Shown: positions 46,117 through 58,184 of the stretch, one piece after another | How positions within the stretch are numbered: the stretch's first letter is position 1 | How the letters are laid out: every line of letters begins with the position of its first letter | NCBI GenBank assembly: GCA_007922195.1 | Contig: ML682028.1 | Span: forward strand, 16,122,700 to 16,186,699 | From: Podocnemis expansa | Lineage: Eukaryota; Chordata; Testudines; Podocnemididae | DNA: 64,000 nucleotides | Reading direction: 5' to 3' | Position numbers and translations under genes: made by a program | The notes under the pieces: model-generated | What the model was told of the DNA's origin: nothing | The model's database searches: none | The model's input: the letters and a program-made list of their open reading frames with translations, nothing else

Positions 46117-47721
46117 ATGAGTGAGTTTTGTTGAAAGGCATATGCTAACAAACAGACAGTGGTATTCGTCCTTCCAAGACTGGCCCATGCTGCAGGAGGA
46201 TCTCTGCAAATTATTTGTACTGAAATTAATCTCGTCAGGATCTTTTCCAGTTTGCTTCATTGTCTCAAAATTTGTCAAGTTTACCGGAAAAGAACCTGTA
46301 ATTGGCTGGGTTTTCTTTTTCTATTTAGAATAGGGCCATTCAGCATAATTTGAGGAGCCTCAAAAATTTCAAAACAGTATTTAGGCAAAGAGGAACATTC
46401 ATGTCCACACATAATGTACATTTTTTTTGTAGTAAATGCTCAAATATTTTATGCTGCACATCTAGGTCCCCGAGCGTCAGGTAGCCACGTCTGATCCCAA
46501 ATGAGAAAATGCAGAGGCCACTAGTTTAGAACAGACTTCAGTTGAACCCAATCCTGTAAACACTTAGACATATGAAGACCTTTATGAATGTAAATCTAGT
46601 AGCACTGAGCACAATGGTCTCGTCACATGAATAAGCTTACTCAGCCGAAGCCTGCTGAAATCAGTCGCAAAACTTTTTTTGCCTTCAGTAAGCTTTGGAT
46701 CAGGCTTGTATACAAAAAATTGCACTATCAGGCAATCTGTCCCAAACTGGTCCTCTCTCTATCTTTCAAAATCAGATGTGGCTACATTAAAACAACACAG
46801 GAAAAAACTGAATTTCTTAAATTTTCAATTGACCTAAGTGAGGCCAGTTATTGAGATAGCATCACTGGGTCAGGATGTGTTCTGTACAAACAGTGAAATA
46901 ATGATAAACATTTAAATTACTTTTTTTAATGTGATTTTCATCCAGTGGGACCTAGCCCCTCTAAGGACTTTTTAAAGAAAGATCTATCCAACAGTCTCCT
47001 GGTTCAGATGAATTGCAGCCCTATGTCTCCTGATAGAGCTCTTCAGCATCTTCCTGATCTCTGCAAGTTGTTGATAAAAGAACTGCATTGTACAAGAACA
47101 GCAAATCTAGATCTCAGCCCTGTGAACAATGGGAAAAATCCATTTCTTTGACAGAAGCTGGAGTGTACAAATGGAACAGATAACTTGGCTGAACCACAAT
47201 TTCATTTCAGATCTGTATCAGCACAGTCCACATTATAATGCCCATTGGGGACTGATTCTGATTCCATGTATGTAACTCAGGAGCAACGCTTGATATAAAA
47301 ATGGTCCAGGTGGGTTTAGAATCAGGCCCTAGGTATAAACAGACTCCTTGATTTTTCCGCTCTCTGTGTGCTGACTACAATCCGTGACCTTTATGTTGCA
47401 TGTACATGATAGTAACACAACTCAGAGATCTCTTACCCATAAGGAAATGAATTGACTGGAAGCTTATGAATAGCACAAATGAATTTAATATGTTCTCCAA
47501 TGAAAAGGAGCCAAATTTGCTTCCGCTGTGTCACCACTGAAATCAGTGGATGTTACACCAGAGATGCATTTGCCCCAATGAACAACTATCCCTTTATGGT
47601 TAAGTCTACAAGGTGGTTTATGTGTTTAACAATTTGAGGTTGGAAATGGTCTACCATGGTGCTCTACCTGATATTCCCTTGAGAACAATAGTATATGCAA
47701 ATGTTTGTTCTTCTTCTAGAG

Positions 47722-47898
47722 TGGTGGTTCTCAGCTACTGTCTCAGGACACGTTATTGTGTTGCCATAAAGTGGTAAGTATGTCAGGGAAAGCGAGGGAG
47801 ATGGCTGAATTTGACTGAGGGTGGGTGGGCTGGTATGTCCGGTAGGGTCATGATATGCTGCCAAGTGTGTCATGACCTCCAAAGGTTGAGAACCACTG
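47722..47898. mobile_element. Non-autonomous hAT-type element
   Basis: Ends TGGTGGTTCTCAGC and AGGTTGAGAACCACTG. Flanks TTCTAGAG and CTCTAGAA agree at 6 of 8 positions. Confidence 0.75.
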
Positions 47899-48028
47899 CT
47901 CTAGAATTTGGAATTCTCCAATGGTAAAGGAAAAATTAAAAATATGAAGCATTTTCAATATAGTTTCTTTCTGATTTATTTTTGACCAGCTAATATTTTC
48001 AGGTTTTGAAAAAATTCAGTTGAGTGTT

Positions 48029-48128
48029 AGACTCATTGACTTTGAGGTCAGAAAGGACCATCATGATTATGTAGTCTGACCCACCTGCACATAACTGGGC
48101 TCTGAACCTCACCCTCCCATGCTTATAA
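48029..48128 (-). mobile_element. CR1-type LINE tail fragment
   Basis: GAGGTCAGAAAGGACCATCA-TGATTATGTAGTCTGACC...CCTGCACA resembles the reverse of another CR1 subfamily tail. Confidence 0.55.
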
Positions 48129-48302
48129 CAGACTCACAACCGCTGGCTGATATACTGAATATCAAAACAAGATTTAAAGACTTCAGGTTACAGAGAATCC
48201 ACTATTTACTTTAGTTTAAGCCAGCAAGGGACCTGTGCCCATGCAGCAGAGTGGAAAAAAAGACCCTACGGTCTGCCAAAGTAACCCAGAATTTGTCCCC
48301 CT

Positions 48303-48319
48303 CAAAAAAAAAAAAAAAA
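48303..48319. repeat. Poly(A) tract
   Basis: An uninterrupted A run followed by GACAACCAACCAACC. Confidence 0.8.
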
Positions 48320-49027
48320 GACAACCAACCAACCAACAAAAAAGACCCAAAACTATGTGCACAAAACATTTTATTGTTTTTTAACTCAGTTCTACAGCTT
48401 AGTGTCCTCAACGCCCATTGGTCTCAGGCAATTTTATGCGTTTTGTGGACTTTACAGGATTGAATACTTAAGGTTCAGTCTAATTCAGCAAAGCATTCAA
48501 GCCCATGCTTAGCTTGAGGTGGTCCCTTTGCTTTAACTTCAGTTCTAGCAAAGCTCATGACTTAGTGCTTTGCCGGATAGGAACTGTAAAGCATAAATTT
48601 AAATCATTGCAAAATGAATCCAAAATCAAAAAAATAAAAGAAAGACTGTTAAGTTAACATACCACTAAATGTTTGCTGTTTACTATATGCTGTAAGAGAA
48701 TTCAGCCTTCCTAGTGGTGCTATGATGCAAATTTTTCTTTTCAAGTTCTTTTAAGTTGTCAAATTAAAAAGAAAAATGAGAAAATAACTGTAGAGGAGAT
48801 CTGAATGCTGCATTTTCAATATTAAATTTAATACTGCTTTCAAAGATACTGTAGACTGCAAGACAAATTTTCCTGAGTTGTTATTGTTGCCCAGACCGCA
48901 AATGGTTTTAATGCAACGCTGTAAAAGCTCAATAGGAAATTGATGAAGTTAGCTTTTAAATAACGTCTGGTATGCACGGTTAGTGTCATTGTAAAGCTTT
49001 TCAAGGTGCTACTTTAAACTTCTCATA

Positions 49028-49235
49028 GAACGTCCTGCACTCATAGTGCTGATGGGCTGCTGGATAATTAGCTGCTGTCAGTCGGTGCCTTCCATGGAGC
49101 AGCTCTTGACTTCCATGACCCGCGTGTCTGGCCCAAGGACTCATTGAAATTGTCACTCATGTTTTGTGCTCCTTGTGTTTAGAAAAGCAAGTTCTCCTCC
49201 TCTGGTGCTCAATAAAAAACAGTCCAATCTATTTC
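49028..49235 (+). other. WFDC1: Candidate terminal non-coding exon of WFDC1
   Basis: Possible acceptors are TTCTCATAG at 49028 or GCTGTCAG near 49081. An AATAAA signal at 49211-49216 is followed by a GT-rich stretch about 45-60 nt later. I see no mobile-element signature here. This is inference only; cDNA evidence is needed to fix the boundaries. Confidence 0.35.
49211..49216 (+). terminator. Candidate polyadenylation signal AATAAA
   Basis: AATAAA followed by a T/GT-rich downstream stretch (TTTGTATGTATTTTATGTGC). It is the best-looking candidate I found for the WFDC1 transcript end. Other AATAAA matches nearby (for example about 45491 and 48634) lack that context. Confidence 0.4.
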
Positions 49236-49465
49236 TTAATTCCCATTTGTATGTATTTTATGTGCATGTCTAAACCCGACTCTGCTTGTCTTTCAGTTAA
49301 AAGAAAAGGACTCCCCCTGTGCATTTCAGTCCTTGTGAAAACTGCCAGAGCAAAAGCCTGGATGACGCAAGTCCTAAGGAGGGCAGCAGGCTGAGCTTTT
49401 GCTAACCTTTGTCCTCCACGCCAATGATCCCTTCAGTGGCACATCAGCAGCAAAACTTTGGGTGA

Positions 49466-50209
49466 GGCTGCAGCTGATGCTCTTGTTCGAGCTACCTTGG
49501 CAGCTGGAGCATTGGGCAACTTAGTGATTCGTGGCTGCTTGTTTCTGACTTGCACCCGCACGACCAGAAGTTTGGGAAGTGCCTGGCCAAGGAACCAGTG
49601 GCATACAAAAGCAGGGAGTGCAGACAGACCACCGGCCCTCGGACTGGGGGGAGGAGGAGGCATGTGGCTAGCTTTTCAAAAGACGCAGGAGGCTCTGAAG
49701 TGTGCAGAGCCTCCTGCACCCCTCGCGTTGCGAAGGGCCAGCAACTTGTAAGTGCTGCGGGTGGGGTGCTGGTCCAGACTGGCCCTTCATGGGGGGGAGG
49801 CAGGAGGCACTGAGGGGGCACATCTCAGACCATCCCTGCAGATTGTGAAGGATCAATCTGAGCCCCCTCCCCTCTGCTTCTCAAGGAGAAGTGGGCGTTA
49901 GGCTGTCCTGTCCCAACCAGGCTGGTTTGCTGCAGGCAGGCAGGTGCCACACACCAGCTTAAGTCCAGGGGGCATCTGCACCCCCTAGCCTCACATCCCA
50001 CACCCACAAATACAGACTCTCCCCTACCCTGAGGCAGCTGGGACTCCTCCTGCCCTGTGCCAGGCAGGCGTGAAACATAGGGGGTGTGTGCAAATGTGGG
50101 CTTGCCCCGAGGTGCCAGAAAGCCTCAGCACCCCACTGCAAGACCTTTAGCTGCCCCTCCAATTGCCAAGGTAGCTTAAGCAGAGCATCTGCAGCAGAAT
50201 TTCTGCAAT
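49466..50209. repeat. GC-rich segment bounded by long inverted repeats
   Basis: AGCTACCTTGGCAGCTGGAG (49490-49509) and the complement of CTCCAATTGCCAAGGTAGCT (50157-50176) agree at 18 of 20. Similarity extends outward through TGCAGATGCTCT-like sequence. An internal 13-bp hairpin (GCAGGAGGCTCTG with its complement) lies near 49686-49718. The overlapping open frames look like compositional artefacts. Probably a non-autonomous DNA element. Confidence 0.55.
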
Positions 50210-51609
50210 GGATTTGGTGGGCTCACTTTGAGAGTGGGTGGTCCATGGCCTGCCTGTAGCTACGACACTGGCCATGACCCCTCTTGCCCATCCCACTTTC
50301 ATCCACACTGCACCCTGCTCCTGCTCCACAGGTGTAGTGAGGGGTGTATGTCCCTTCACACCTCTGTAATTATAAATGTAGCAGGGGCAAGGACCCATCA
50401 GTTTACCCAAAAGGGGGAGAGAGTTGGCTTTGATTGTGTTTAGGGAGGCTGTTCAGTGGTGTTGGGGTTGGATAGGATCAGAGGATCATAGCAGGCATTT
50501 GAAGTAGATCTAGTGCTAATCCTGAAATATTCTGCATGTCATACAGCCTGCAGAGCAAGAAAGTCTGGTTTTTGCCTCCGTCAATCTAGCTGATTTAGGT
50601 TTGCTGCTTCTCTGGTGGTAGAACTAATCTCGCTCTGGTTCACAGCACTGACTGTTCCCCTCTCCCCCACTCCCATCCCCGGCCTGCCTTGCAGTCAGGT
50701 TACATTCCTGGGCATAGCCCATGTCAGATTCCTGCCCAGTTTGTAACTTTGCCAGCTCCCACAAACAATGGCGACACAAAGAGATCAAAATGCTCCATGC
50801 ACACATTTCTCTGTGGGCAGAGAGAGGATGTGCGTAGCAGGATTGGCTTGGCAGGCTCACTAGCAAAGCAATTTTCAGTTTAAAAGTTGATGCTTCTCGT
50901 GGGGTGGCGCTTTTTCAGAGTTCTTTATTCCTCTGGGGTAATTGCTCGTCAACTATTTTTAGTTCCTGGAGGAGCTGCAATAACCACCCCCATGGAATAA
51001 AACAGCATTGCACATAAACCATTCATAAATATAGAACAATGGTCCCCAAAGCTACTGCCTGGGCTCGTAGTATCTGTCCCATTAGCCATGCACAATGCCC
51101 AAAGGACAGACCTTGGCTTCTCTGCTTTGCTCAGGACCTGATATCACTTACTAGACGAGATCTTCATTTGAAAATCTCTTTTCATGCTTATGCCTATATG
51201 CTAGCCATACTGTTTGCATTTACCTCCCATTGATAACACGAAAGGCTCTACATTTGGAACAAGGGTAGAATATTCATTGTATATCAGTGCAGACCATTAG
51301 AGGTACATTTTTAAGTAAAAGTAACTTTACTCCACCAATGCAACATCTGTTCCTTGATCAAGAAAGTACAAGAGCTATAGTGTAAAGATCACTAGAAGTT
51401 GACAGCTAAGTAGACCTCATTCACAGGCAATTTTTTCTTGCCATTGTAACATGGCTCTTCCTAGTTTTAGAAGTAAAATGTAGAGCCATAACTATGGCGG
51501 GGCCGACAGGCAAAGCCCTGGGTGGCTCAGAGTGGTCGCCTGATATGCCATTTTGCATTCCTGTAGCTTAGACAGATGTTAATTATAATGGCTCTGCCTA
51601 TTGTGTGCT

Positions 51610-51900
51610 TCAGACTAAGATTCGAGAGTCCTGTGGCACCTTATAGACCAGGGGTGGCCAAACTTATGGAACTCAAGAGCCACACAAATTAATTATTAAA
51701 CCTTCGAGAGCTGCACTGAGGCATATAGCAATATACATTTACCTACAAAATTGATTTGCTGACCTTCTTCTGCGAGCCACACTTTATCATTCAAGAGCCA
51801 TATGTGGCTCCCGAGCCACAGTTTGGCCACGTCTGTTATAGACTAAAAGATTTCTTAGAGCATCAGTTTTCGTGGGCTTCAACCCACTTCGTCAGATGAG
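51610..51900 (-). mobile_element. PLE 3'-end fragment interrupted by an hAT element
   Basis: GAGAGTCCTGTGGCACCTTATAGAC, then the 187-bp insert, then TAAAAGATTTCTTAGAGCAT and GGGCTTCAACCCACTTCGTCAG. The two halves join cleanly when the insert and one duplication are removed. Confidence 0.72.
51649..51835. mobile_element. Non-autonomous hAT-type element nested in a PLE end
   Basis: Ends CAGGGGTGGCCAAACT and AGTTTGGCCACGTCTG. Exact 8-bp duplication TTATAGAC (51641-51648, 51836-51843). 187 bp. Confidence 0.87.
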
Positions 51901-51970
51901 AAAAGATTCTTGCCTATTTAGAATATTAGCATTCCTAGAGATATTTTACTTAAAAAACCCAGGCACAGTA

Positions 51971-51993
51971 GATAATAATAAATAATAATAATA
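51971..51993. repeat. (AAT)n microsatellite
   Basis: GATAATAATAAATAATAATA-ATA. Confidence 0.8.
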
Positions 51994-53869
51994 TAAGAAG
52001 GAGCTGAGTTGCTGTGGCAGCACTGAGGAAACACGAGTGTACTAAGGCCCATGTTAACATTATCTCTATGAGGAGTTTTCAGGCTATGAATTTTCTGAGC
52101 ACTGCAATGACCACATGGGTGGTGCCTCCTTTTATACGCATGGGACACAGAAATCAAAGGCAATGACATTTGTAGTGAATATTCTTAGTGAATTGCACTT
52201 TCATTCTGGATTTATTCAGCTGAATTGATATTATAATATAGTTAATTCAAACAGGACTGACTTAACCAAAGAGACTGAGAAAACAATCATCGTGGGTCTT
52301 GATCTGTGATAATCTCAATGCTAGCTGAAGGCCCATTCTGTGCTGGGAGGTAGATATTTTTATGTTTCCCAAGTTGTAGCTCTCCATTTCCTTCTGGCTT
52401 CTTGATGTTATTTTGTCATACTGTATCATTTCACCTTTCCAGCACTAATTATTCTCAGGGAAATTCCAGGCCAAATTTTCCACTGGTATAACTGAATTAC
52501 ATGCCACTGAAGTCCATGGAGCTGCACGCACTCATTCAAGCAGACAATTCGGTCCCTCAGCTGCTTTTGCCAAAACACAAAAGTGAAGTATGGATATCAG
52601 CAGATGACTTTTGCCTCTATCTGTGCCTGATTACAGAAATCTGTGCTCAGGCACATTGCACAAAATTCATGAATTGTGTACCAGTCAGAAACTGATACAG
52701 GCTAGATATTGATCCTGTATGTAGGTTCCCACACAGGTGACTGCAGCAGACTAGCCACGTGGGTCTCTGGGGAGATCTGCCTGAGAGGAGAACAGTCTCT
52801 TTGTTAGCTGATGACGAAAGAAAATATTTCCAGATGCTTTTGCTACCTGGGAAACTAGGAGCTGTCTGGTATGAGCCTGTGACTAAAAACTGCTACAGCT
52901 ATTCAGTTAATAGCTCACCTTCTGAGCACAATTTATTTCCTTGACAAACAGCACCACCTGCACTTTACTGGTGTGAGCTCAGTGAGGTGGCTTTTATCCA
53001 GGTCCTTACCTAGTCCTAGGAAAGCAGGAAACAGCTGTAAAGTAAATCTTCAGCATGGTTGTGACATTGGGGGTCTAGCAACCACACCACCTTGCACCTC
53101 CTTCAAACACTAAACAAGGAGTGGGGGCTGACATGTGATAGCAGGTCTCCAACACTATCCCCTGGTGTCTGCCCAGTGCAGTAAGTGTAACCATATTCCT
53201 ACAATTCATGAACTCCTTCCATTCGGCTTATGGGACGTCCAGATCCATTCAGCAAGCAAGGACTTCTTAACAGGCAGCCAGATGGATACAAATAGCATGA
53301 CTGTGCTCAGTGGTCTAACTAAGACACGTTCTGTTTAAAGGTCTCAAAATGATCTGCTCCCAGCCCCTTACATTTCACAATACTCCTCTGAAGTGAATAC
53401 TAGCCCAACCTTCTCCTCCCAGTTGTCCCTAAAGTTTTGCAATTGGAGATAAGTCTCAGAGACAGCATCATGGTCTGCAAGAATCCTGCAAATATTATAG
53501 TTGCTTGAGGCATAAAGCTTCCAGATAACCCATTGGGATGGTGCATCTCACTACAGCCACTTGGAAATTTTCAGTGGAATATAAAACATTTCACAAAAAT
53601 CTTGAGGCAGCAACCAGACAGGATTCTGACATGGCTAGCTGCCGCAGACTTCAAAGTCTCCTAGGTTGTGGCTCCTGAGCAGCTTAGATGGGATGGGAAA
53701 TTTTTGAAAACAATTCCAGTTGGTTCTCCCAAAACTGGTTTTTTTTAAATGAGTATCTTGTGGGAAATTTTGCACATCTGACTGTGTGCTGATTCAGAAT
53801 GAGTCCTTTTTTTCAAAAATGCAAAACTTGCTGAGGGAAGAAAATTCCACACAGCTCTAATCCTTATCC

Positions 53870-54071
53870 CAGCGGTTCTCAACCTCTTCTCTGCTGTGGC
53901 AGTGGCACACCTTGATACTTTTAATTATTTTGAGGCATAAGACCATATAGTCACGAGTATTCATGAGCCAACCGAGAACGCTTGAAGTAGTTTTTCAAAA
54001 TATTCCATGGCACACCTGCTCAGGCCTGAGGGCACACTCGTGTGTCATGGCACACTGGTTGGGAAACACTG
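53870..54071. mobile_element. Non-autonomous hAT-type element
   Basis: Ends CAGCGGTTCTCAACC and GGTTGGGAAACACTG form imperfect inverted repeats. No matching 8-bp flanks remain. Confidence 0.7.
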
Positions 54072-54607
54072 CTTTAAACCACCAAAAACTCTAAGTTGTG
54101 CTTTAATTCCACTAGTTAAACCTAACTGGCAATTTAGAGCTAAGCAAGTTACCTAACAAGTCAATGATCATTTCTGGGAGAGAACTCAGAAACCTGACGA
54201 CTTCCCCAGTTCAAACCACAAGACATGTTCCACGTCAACAGATGAGGATTTGTGGGCGGAAGGAAGGTGTAACTGCTAAGGACTGTTTCAGCAAGTTGTA
54301 ATCCACCACAGAAACATTCCCCAATTAGTGAAAAGATCGGCAGATAACCCTATATTAAAATAATCCAGAAGATTTTTTGTTAGGAGATAAACATCTTGAA
54401 TTCATGACAGTTTTTAACATCTTTCAACAAATATATTTGGAGTTTGGGTTTTCATGTCCCCCTCCATCATCTTAAATAGTCTCTTAAAATACTTAACTAC
54501 ATAATCCAGAAAATGTGGTCTACATTATATTCAGCTGTGACCTGAGATGGATGTCTGTGGACACTTGAAAACTCCCCCTCTGGAGCTTGAAAGCTTGTCT
54601 CTCCCCA

Positions 54608-54775
54608 ACAAAAAAACAACAAGGAGTTGTGTGGCACTTTAAGACTAACAGATTTATTTTTTGCATGAGCTGTCGTGGGAGAAGATCCCACTTCCTCAGA
54701 TGCTTCGAAGATGGGTGAACTTACAGAAAGGAATGAAACTAAATGCAAGTAGTAGGTCCAATACAAGATATTACC
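54608..54775 (-). mobile_element. PLE 3'-end fragment, long form
   Basis: AACAAGGAGTTGTGTGGCAC...GAAGATCCCACTTCCTCAGATGCTTC-GAAGATGGGTGAACTTACAG on the + strand; resembles the right arm of 6504-6915. Confidence 0.68.
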
Positions 54776-55330
54776 TGACCAGCTACTTTCTCTCGCATGC
54801 ACATCGGTTTGAGCATGTCTGAAGGAAGTTTTCCCCCACTGATTCTCTCACACCCACCTTGGGAGCTGGCAAGCAGCGCAGCAATGACTAACTTACATTT
54901 GCACAGAGAAGCCTGTGGAAAACAACCCCCCTTTTCTGTGTAAGGCTGAAATGCAGCGCAAGGTGCTCCTGTTGCATTTTATCAGAGGGTGTGGAAAACA
55001 ATAGCGCTCCCAGTGCAAATGCAATTGCTTTTCCACTCCCTTAACAGCTGTTGCAGCCTGGGTTAAAGCCAAGGCTGCTCCATGCAAATATTAACCATGT
55101 TCTTGACTAAGCACACACAGGAATGCTTTAGCATGGCATTTAATAAGCTAAGCATCCTGTATGTACCTGCTGCTCTGAAAACCAGGGAGGGACAGCCTCC
55201 TCCAGGCATCTGTTGCTGGCAGTGGGCGTGGTTTCCTCTGTAGGCATCAGGTAACACCTGCCTAGCCCTCCTGTGCAGCTACAGTGCCAGGCTTGCAAGG
55301 GAATTCAAGCCACAGCCAGGAGCAGGTGAC

Positions 55331-55378
55331 ATGAGCAGCGCAGCCTCTGCTGCTGCTGAGGCCAGGCAAAGATGGTAG
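55331..55378 (+). promoter_or_regulatory. Upstream ORF overlapping the ATP2C2 start codon
   Basis: An ATG at 55331 (G at -3) opens a 15-codon frame, MSSAASAAAEARQRW-stop, in the +2 frame relative to the main ATG. Its stop at 55376-55378 lies just past the main start. If it is in the mRNA, ribosomes using it would pass the main start, so it could lower translation. The transcription start is not known. Confidence 0.4.
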
Positions 55379-55470
55379 AAAGAGGCTTCTTCAAACTCTT
55401 CCAGAAGGGATCACATTTCTCCTTAGCCCAGAAATATCAGCCAATTGGGAATGGGGAGCCAGAAGGGGAG
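55372..55470 (+). CDS. ATP2C2: Probable ATP2C2 (SPCA2) coding exon 1, partial gene
   Basis: 33 codons beginning MVERGFFKLFQKG, then a KYQPIGNG stretch, ending in phase 0 at GAG|GTAAGG. It resembles the human SPCA2 N-terminus (MVE start, a Phe-Leu-Lys-rich segment, an aromatic-Gln pair, then an acidic end). The start context is good (A at -3, G at +4). The order WFDC1 then ATP2C2 on the same strand is that of human 16q24.1. Known role: a P-type Ca2+/Mn2+ pump of the Golgi and secretory pathway. No P-type ATPase motif (such as DKTGT) is in the window; exon 2 onward must lie past the right edge. Short exons are easily misread, so confidence is moderate. Confidence 0.66.
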
Positions 55471-57532
55471 GTAAGGATTTCCAATGCCTCTTGCCTCTCT
55501 GCTATGAAATATGTGGCGTAGATGGGGCTAAACCTACTGAGTATTGCTCGCAATATGGCATCTCTATAAGTATGTCTGTGTTGCTGTGCTAATTTTCTTT
55601 TATCCTCCTATGTAAAATAGAGGGTGATATCAATGAAGGCAGTGAGCAGTTTATAGGGGTGTTGTGGGGGTTGGTTAACCTGTGTGCAAGTTTAACAAGT
55701 GTGAATATTTGCTTTACTTCAAGGCTTTGCCGAATATACTCGGATTTATTTATACGTGGCTGCTCCTCTGGAATTTAACTCGGCTTTGTGTATGTTGTTG
55801 TGTTTGCACTGACTTTAGGGTCACACAGATTTAAAGAATGTAGGCCTGTCTTCTCAGCAGAAAGGCCTAGAGATGTGAGTGAGTCCTACAAATGAACTTC
55901 TGAGTGGGTAATTCCTCCAGTTTACACTAGCTTGGTTGGCACTTTTATTATTTTTATTATTCATTTATTATGTATGTATTCATTTCTTTTACAATTCCCC
56001 TCGCCCATGAGCATGTTCAAACATCAGTCATTTATGGAACAATTTTTTTGGTGTCTCAAAAATGTTCATAAAATGTGGTTTGGAATGTTTCTGAAAGCTA
56101 CATTTTTGTCTGTTTTTCTTTCGGTTTGCCACTGGATGGTGTCTCTGCATATTTCAAGTGTTTGACTTTTTTCTATATATATTTTGACTCCAGTCACTTT
56201 TTAGCTGACTGGGACTGAACCTGCCCCTTAGTACTATGGATTTGTCAGTGAAATGGTGCCAGGGCCGACTTCACGGGCAGGCCAGTGCGGCCCCACCTCG
56301 GGGCATTGAAACTTAGGGGTGCTGCCCCAGCCCTGCCACCACATGACCATCGGCCCAGCCCTGCCCATCCTGCCCCTGCAAGCACGCTCCAGCCGATGCG
56401 GCACAAAAGGGAAAGTTGGCTTGGGGCGCCACAACCCCTTGTGCCCCCCCCGAATGGTGCTGTCATTTCTGTTGGGTCTCTAGGTTCTACTCTAACAGAT
56501 TTAATAATAAGGATGGGATTGGCCATTTCTCAAGTGACGAAGTGTGCGATGGATCCCAATCTTTGCCACACTCACATGAGGTATTCATCTTTGGGCTCGC
56601 TCACACAGGCAAAATGAATCTAACATCATCCTTTCTGTAGTTGATTTCTTCTGGTATAGCACTGTATAGCTTTTCTTCTAGGTGTTTGCACCTTCCAGAT
56701 ACTTGTAGGTGGTTATGCCCCCTGCTTCCTTAATCATCTCTTGCCCATGGTTGTTTATATTCTTAATCTTTCTTCACAAGCCATTCCCATCAACCGTCTA
56801 ATCTTCTCTTCAGTACTTCCCATTGGTTGTCATCTTTCCACTATTGCTGTGATAGCACTGTTTGCAGTAATATATGTGCAGCCTTGCTAGACAGAACGAG
56901 AGAGACCATCTTTCTTTGTTCCCATATGTGATGCTATGGCATGCACAACCCAATTTCACAGTGTGTTAAAAAAAAATTGATCTTGCTCTGATGTGAGCAG
57001 GGGTGGCACTGGGGAGTGGGGTTGTCAGTGGGTTATAGCTACTCCAAAATTTGTCTTGCCTTTCCATAGCCACCCCATAGCAGCTGCTATTATCTTCCCC
57101 CCAACTCAGCTCTGAAGGCAGAGCAGAGAGCGTGACAGCCAAAGGCCAGGAGTAAACTCAGGCTGGAGATAGGTGTGAGTAAAGCAGCCCCAAGCTTGTG
57201 TCCCCACCGAGGGCAGGTGCGGTGTCTGGGACTCTCCACGCCAGCCTGGACTGACCTGCGCCTGACTGAGTTTCTGGGCTCACCTCCCCACATTTGAGGC
57301 TCCTCAAGGGCTCTGCAGACCGTGAAGCCAGGTCCTCTCCTAGGTGGCTCTTACCGGTGGAGGATGCAAGCCCTGCCCAGCTCTGGCTTCCAGCCTCCAA
57401 TGGGAAGAGAAGGAGCTGGGGGCCGGGATGTGAAGGGGGCAGGCCTTTGTAGTAAAGGGGTGCTAAAGCCCACCTCAGCCTGGCCCATTGAGAAGAGGGT
57501 GGCACCACCCCTGGGTGTGAGATTAAGCTAAT

Positions 57533-57643
57533 GTGATCAGATATCCCAGTTTTATAAGGATAGTTCTTTATTCAGGGCTCTTTCTTATGTAGGCACCTAC
57601 TGCCCTGCCATTCTTTCCCACTTGCTGTCTGATCACCCTAAAT
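57533..57643. mobile_element. Small MITE, AGGGTGACCAGATG type
   Basis: GTGATCAGATATCCCAGTTT...CTGTCTGATCACCCTA forms inverted ends about 110 bp apart. Confidence 0.65.
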
Positions 57644-57969
57644 TAAAACAGCAACTTGTTAACCTAGGAAAGATGAACTTCGAGGCAGTTCATATAGTCT
57701 GCTCTACTGTTTTAGCCAATAATTGAGTGAGCATTTAGGCACTCCGTCAGTGGCTTATTCTGAATTAAAACTTGCATTCTTCTTGCTCTGCCATTCTCTC
57801 TACATCATAATAGAAAATTATAAGTATTTGTTTTCTCTGGGAATACATGATCTCCTTGAATTCCAGTCAAAGATTATGCAGAACACAATACTGCTATCCT
57901 ATGACACTACATGTGAACACAGGTCATCCAGTAAATACGGAGCATTGAGACTTTCAGAAAACCTTTGTC

Positions 57970-58090
57970 CGTAGGGTGTGACCAGATGTCCTGATTTTAT
58001 ATGGACAGTCCTGACATTCAAGACTTTGTCTTGTAGAAGTGCTTATTACCCCCTACTCCCTGCCCTGACTTACGACCAGATAGCAAATGT
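57970..58090. mobile_element. Small MITE, AGGGTGACCAGATG type
   Basis: TAGGGTGTGACCAGATGTCC-TGATTTTATATGGACAGTCC; the right end is weaker (CGACCAGATAGC). Confidence 0.6.
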
Positions 58091-58184
58091 GATCCTATTT
58101 GATCACAGTAAAGAGTCTAAAGCAAAGCAAGCAATCCTCGCAGGAAGGCTCTCTTGTAGATTAGTAACTGGTTAAAAGATAAAC

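Larger units (their letters stand above)
45416..49027 (+). other. WFDC1: Putative 3' UTR intron of WFDC1
   Basis: Starts at the strong donor just after the WFDC1 stop. It holds a CR1 tail (45575-45680), a MITE (45718-46116), an hAT-like element (47722-47898), a CR1-type tail (48029-48128) and a poly(A) tract (48303-48319). The right boundary is uncertain. Confidence 0.4.
50210..55330. other. Intergenic region between WFDC1 and ATP2C2
   Basis: Holds the nested PLE/hAT block (51610-51900), an hAT (53870-54071), a PLE end (54608-54775) and a microsatellite. An ATGCAAAT octamer lies at 55082-55089, about 290 bp before the ATP2C2 start codon; whether it is functional is unknown. I see no gene in 50.2-51.6, 52.0-53.8 or 54.8-55.3 kb. 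Confidence 0.6.

Noticed and set aside
49433..49821. Several overlapping open frames on both strands
   Set aside because: Open in many frames at once because of high GC and few stops. They lie inside an inverted-repeat segment and have low-complexity Gly/Pro/Ala content.
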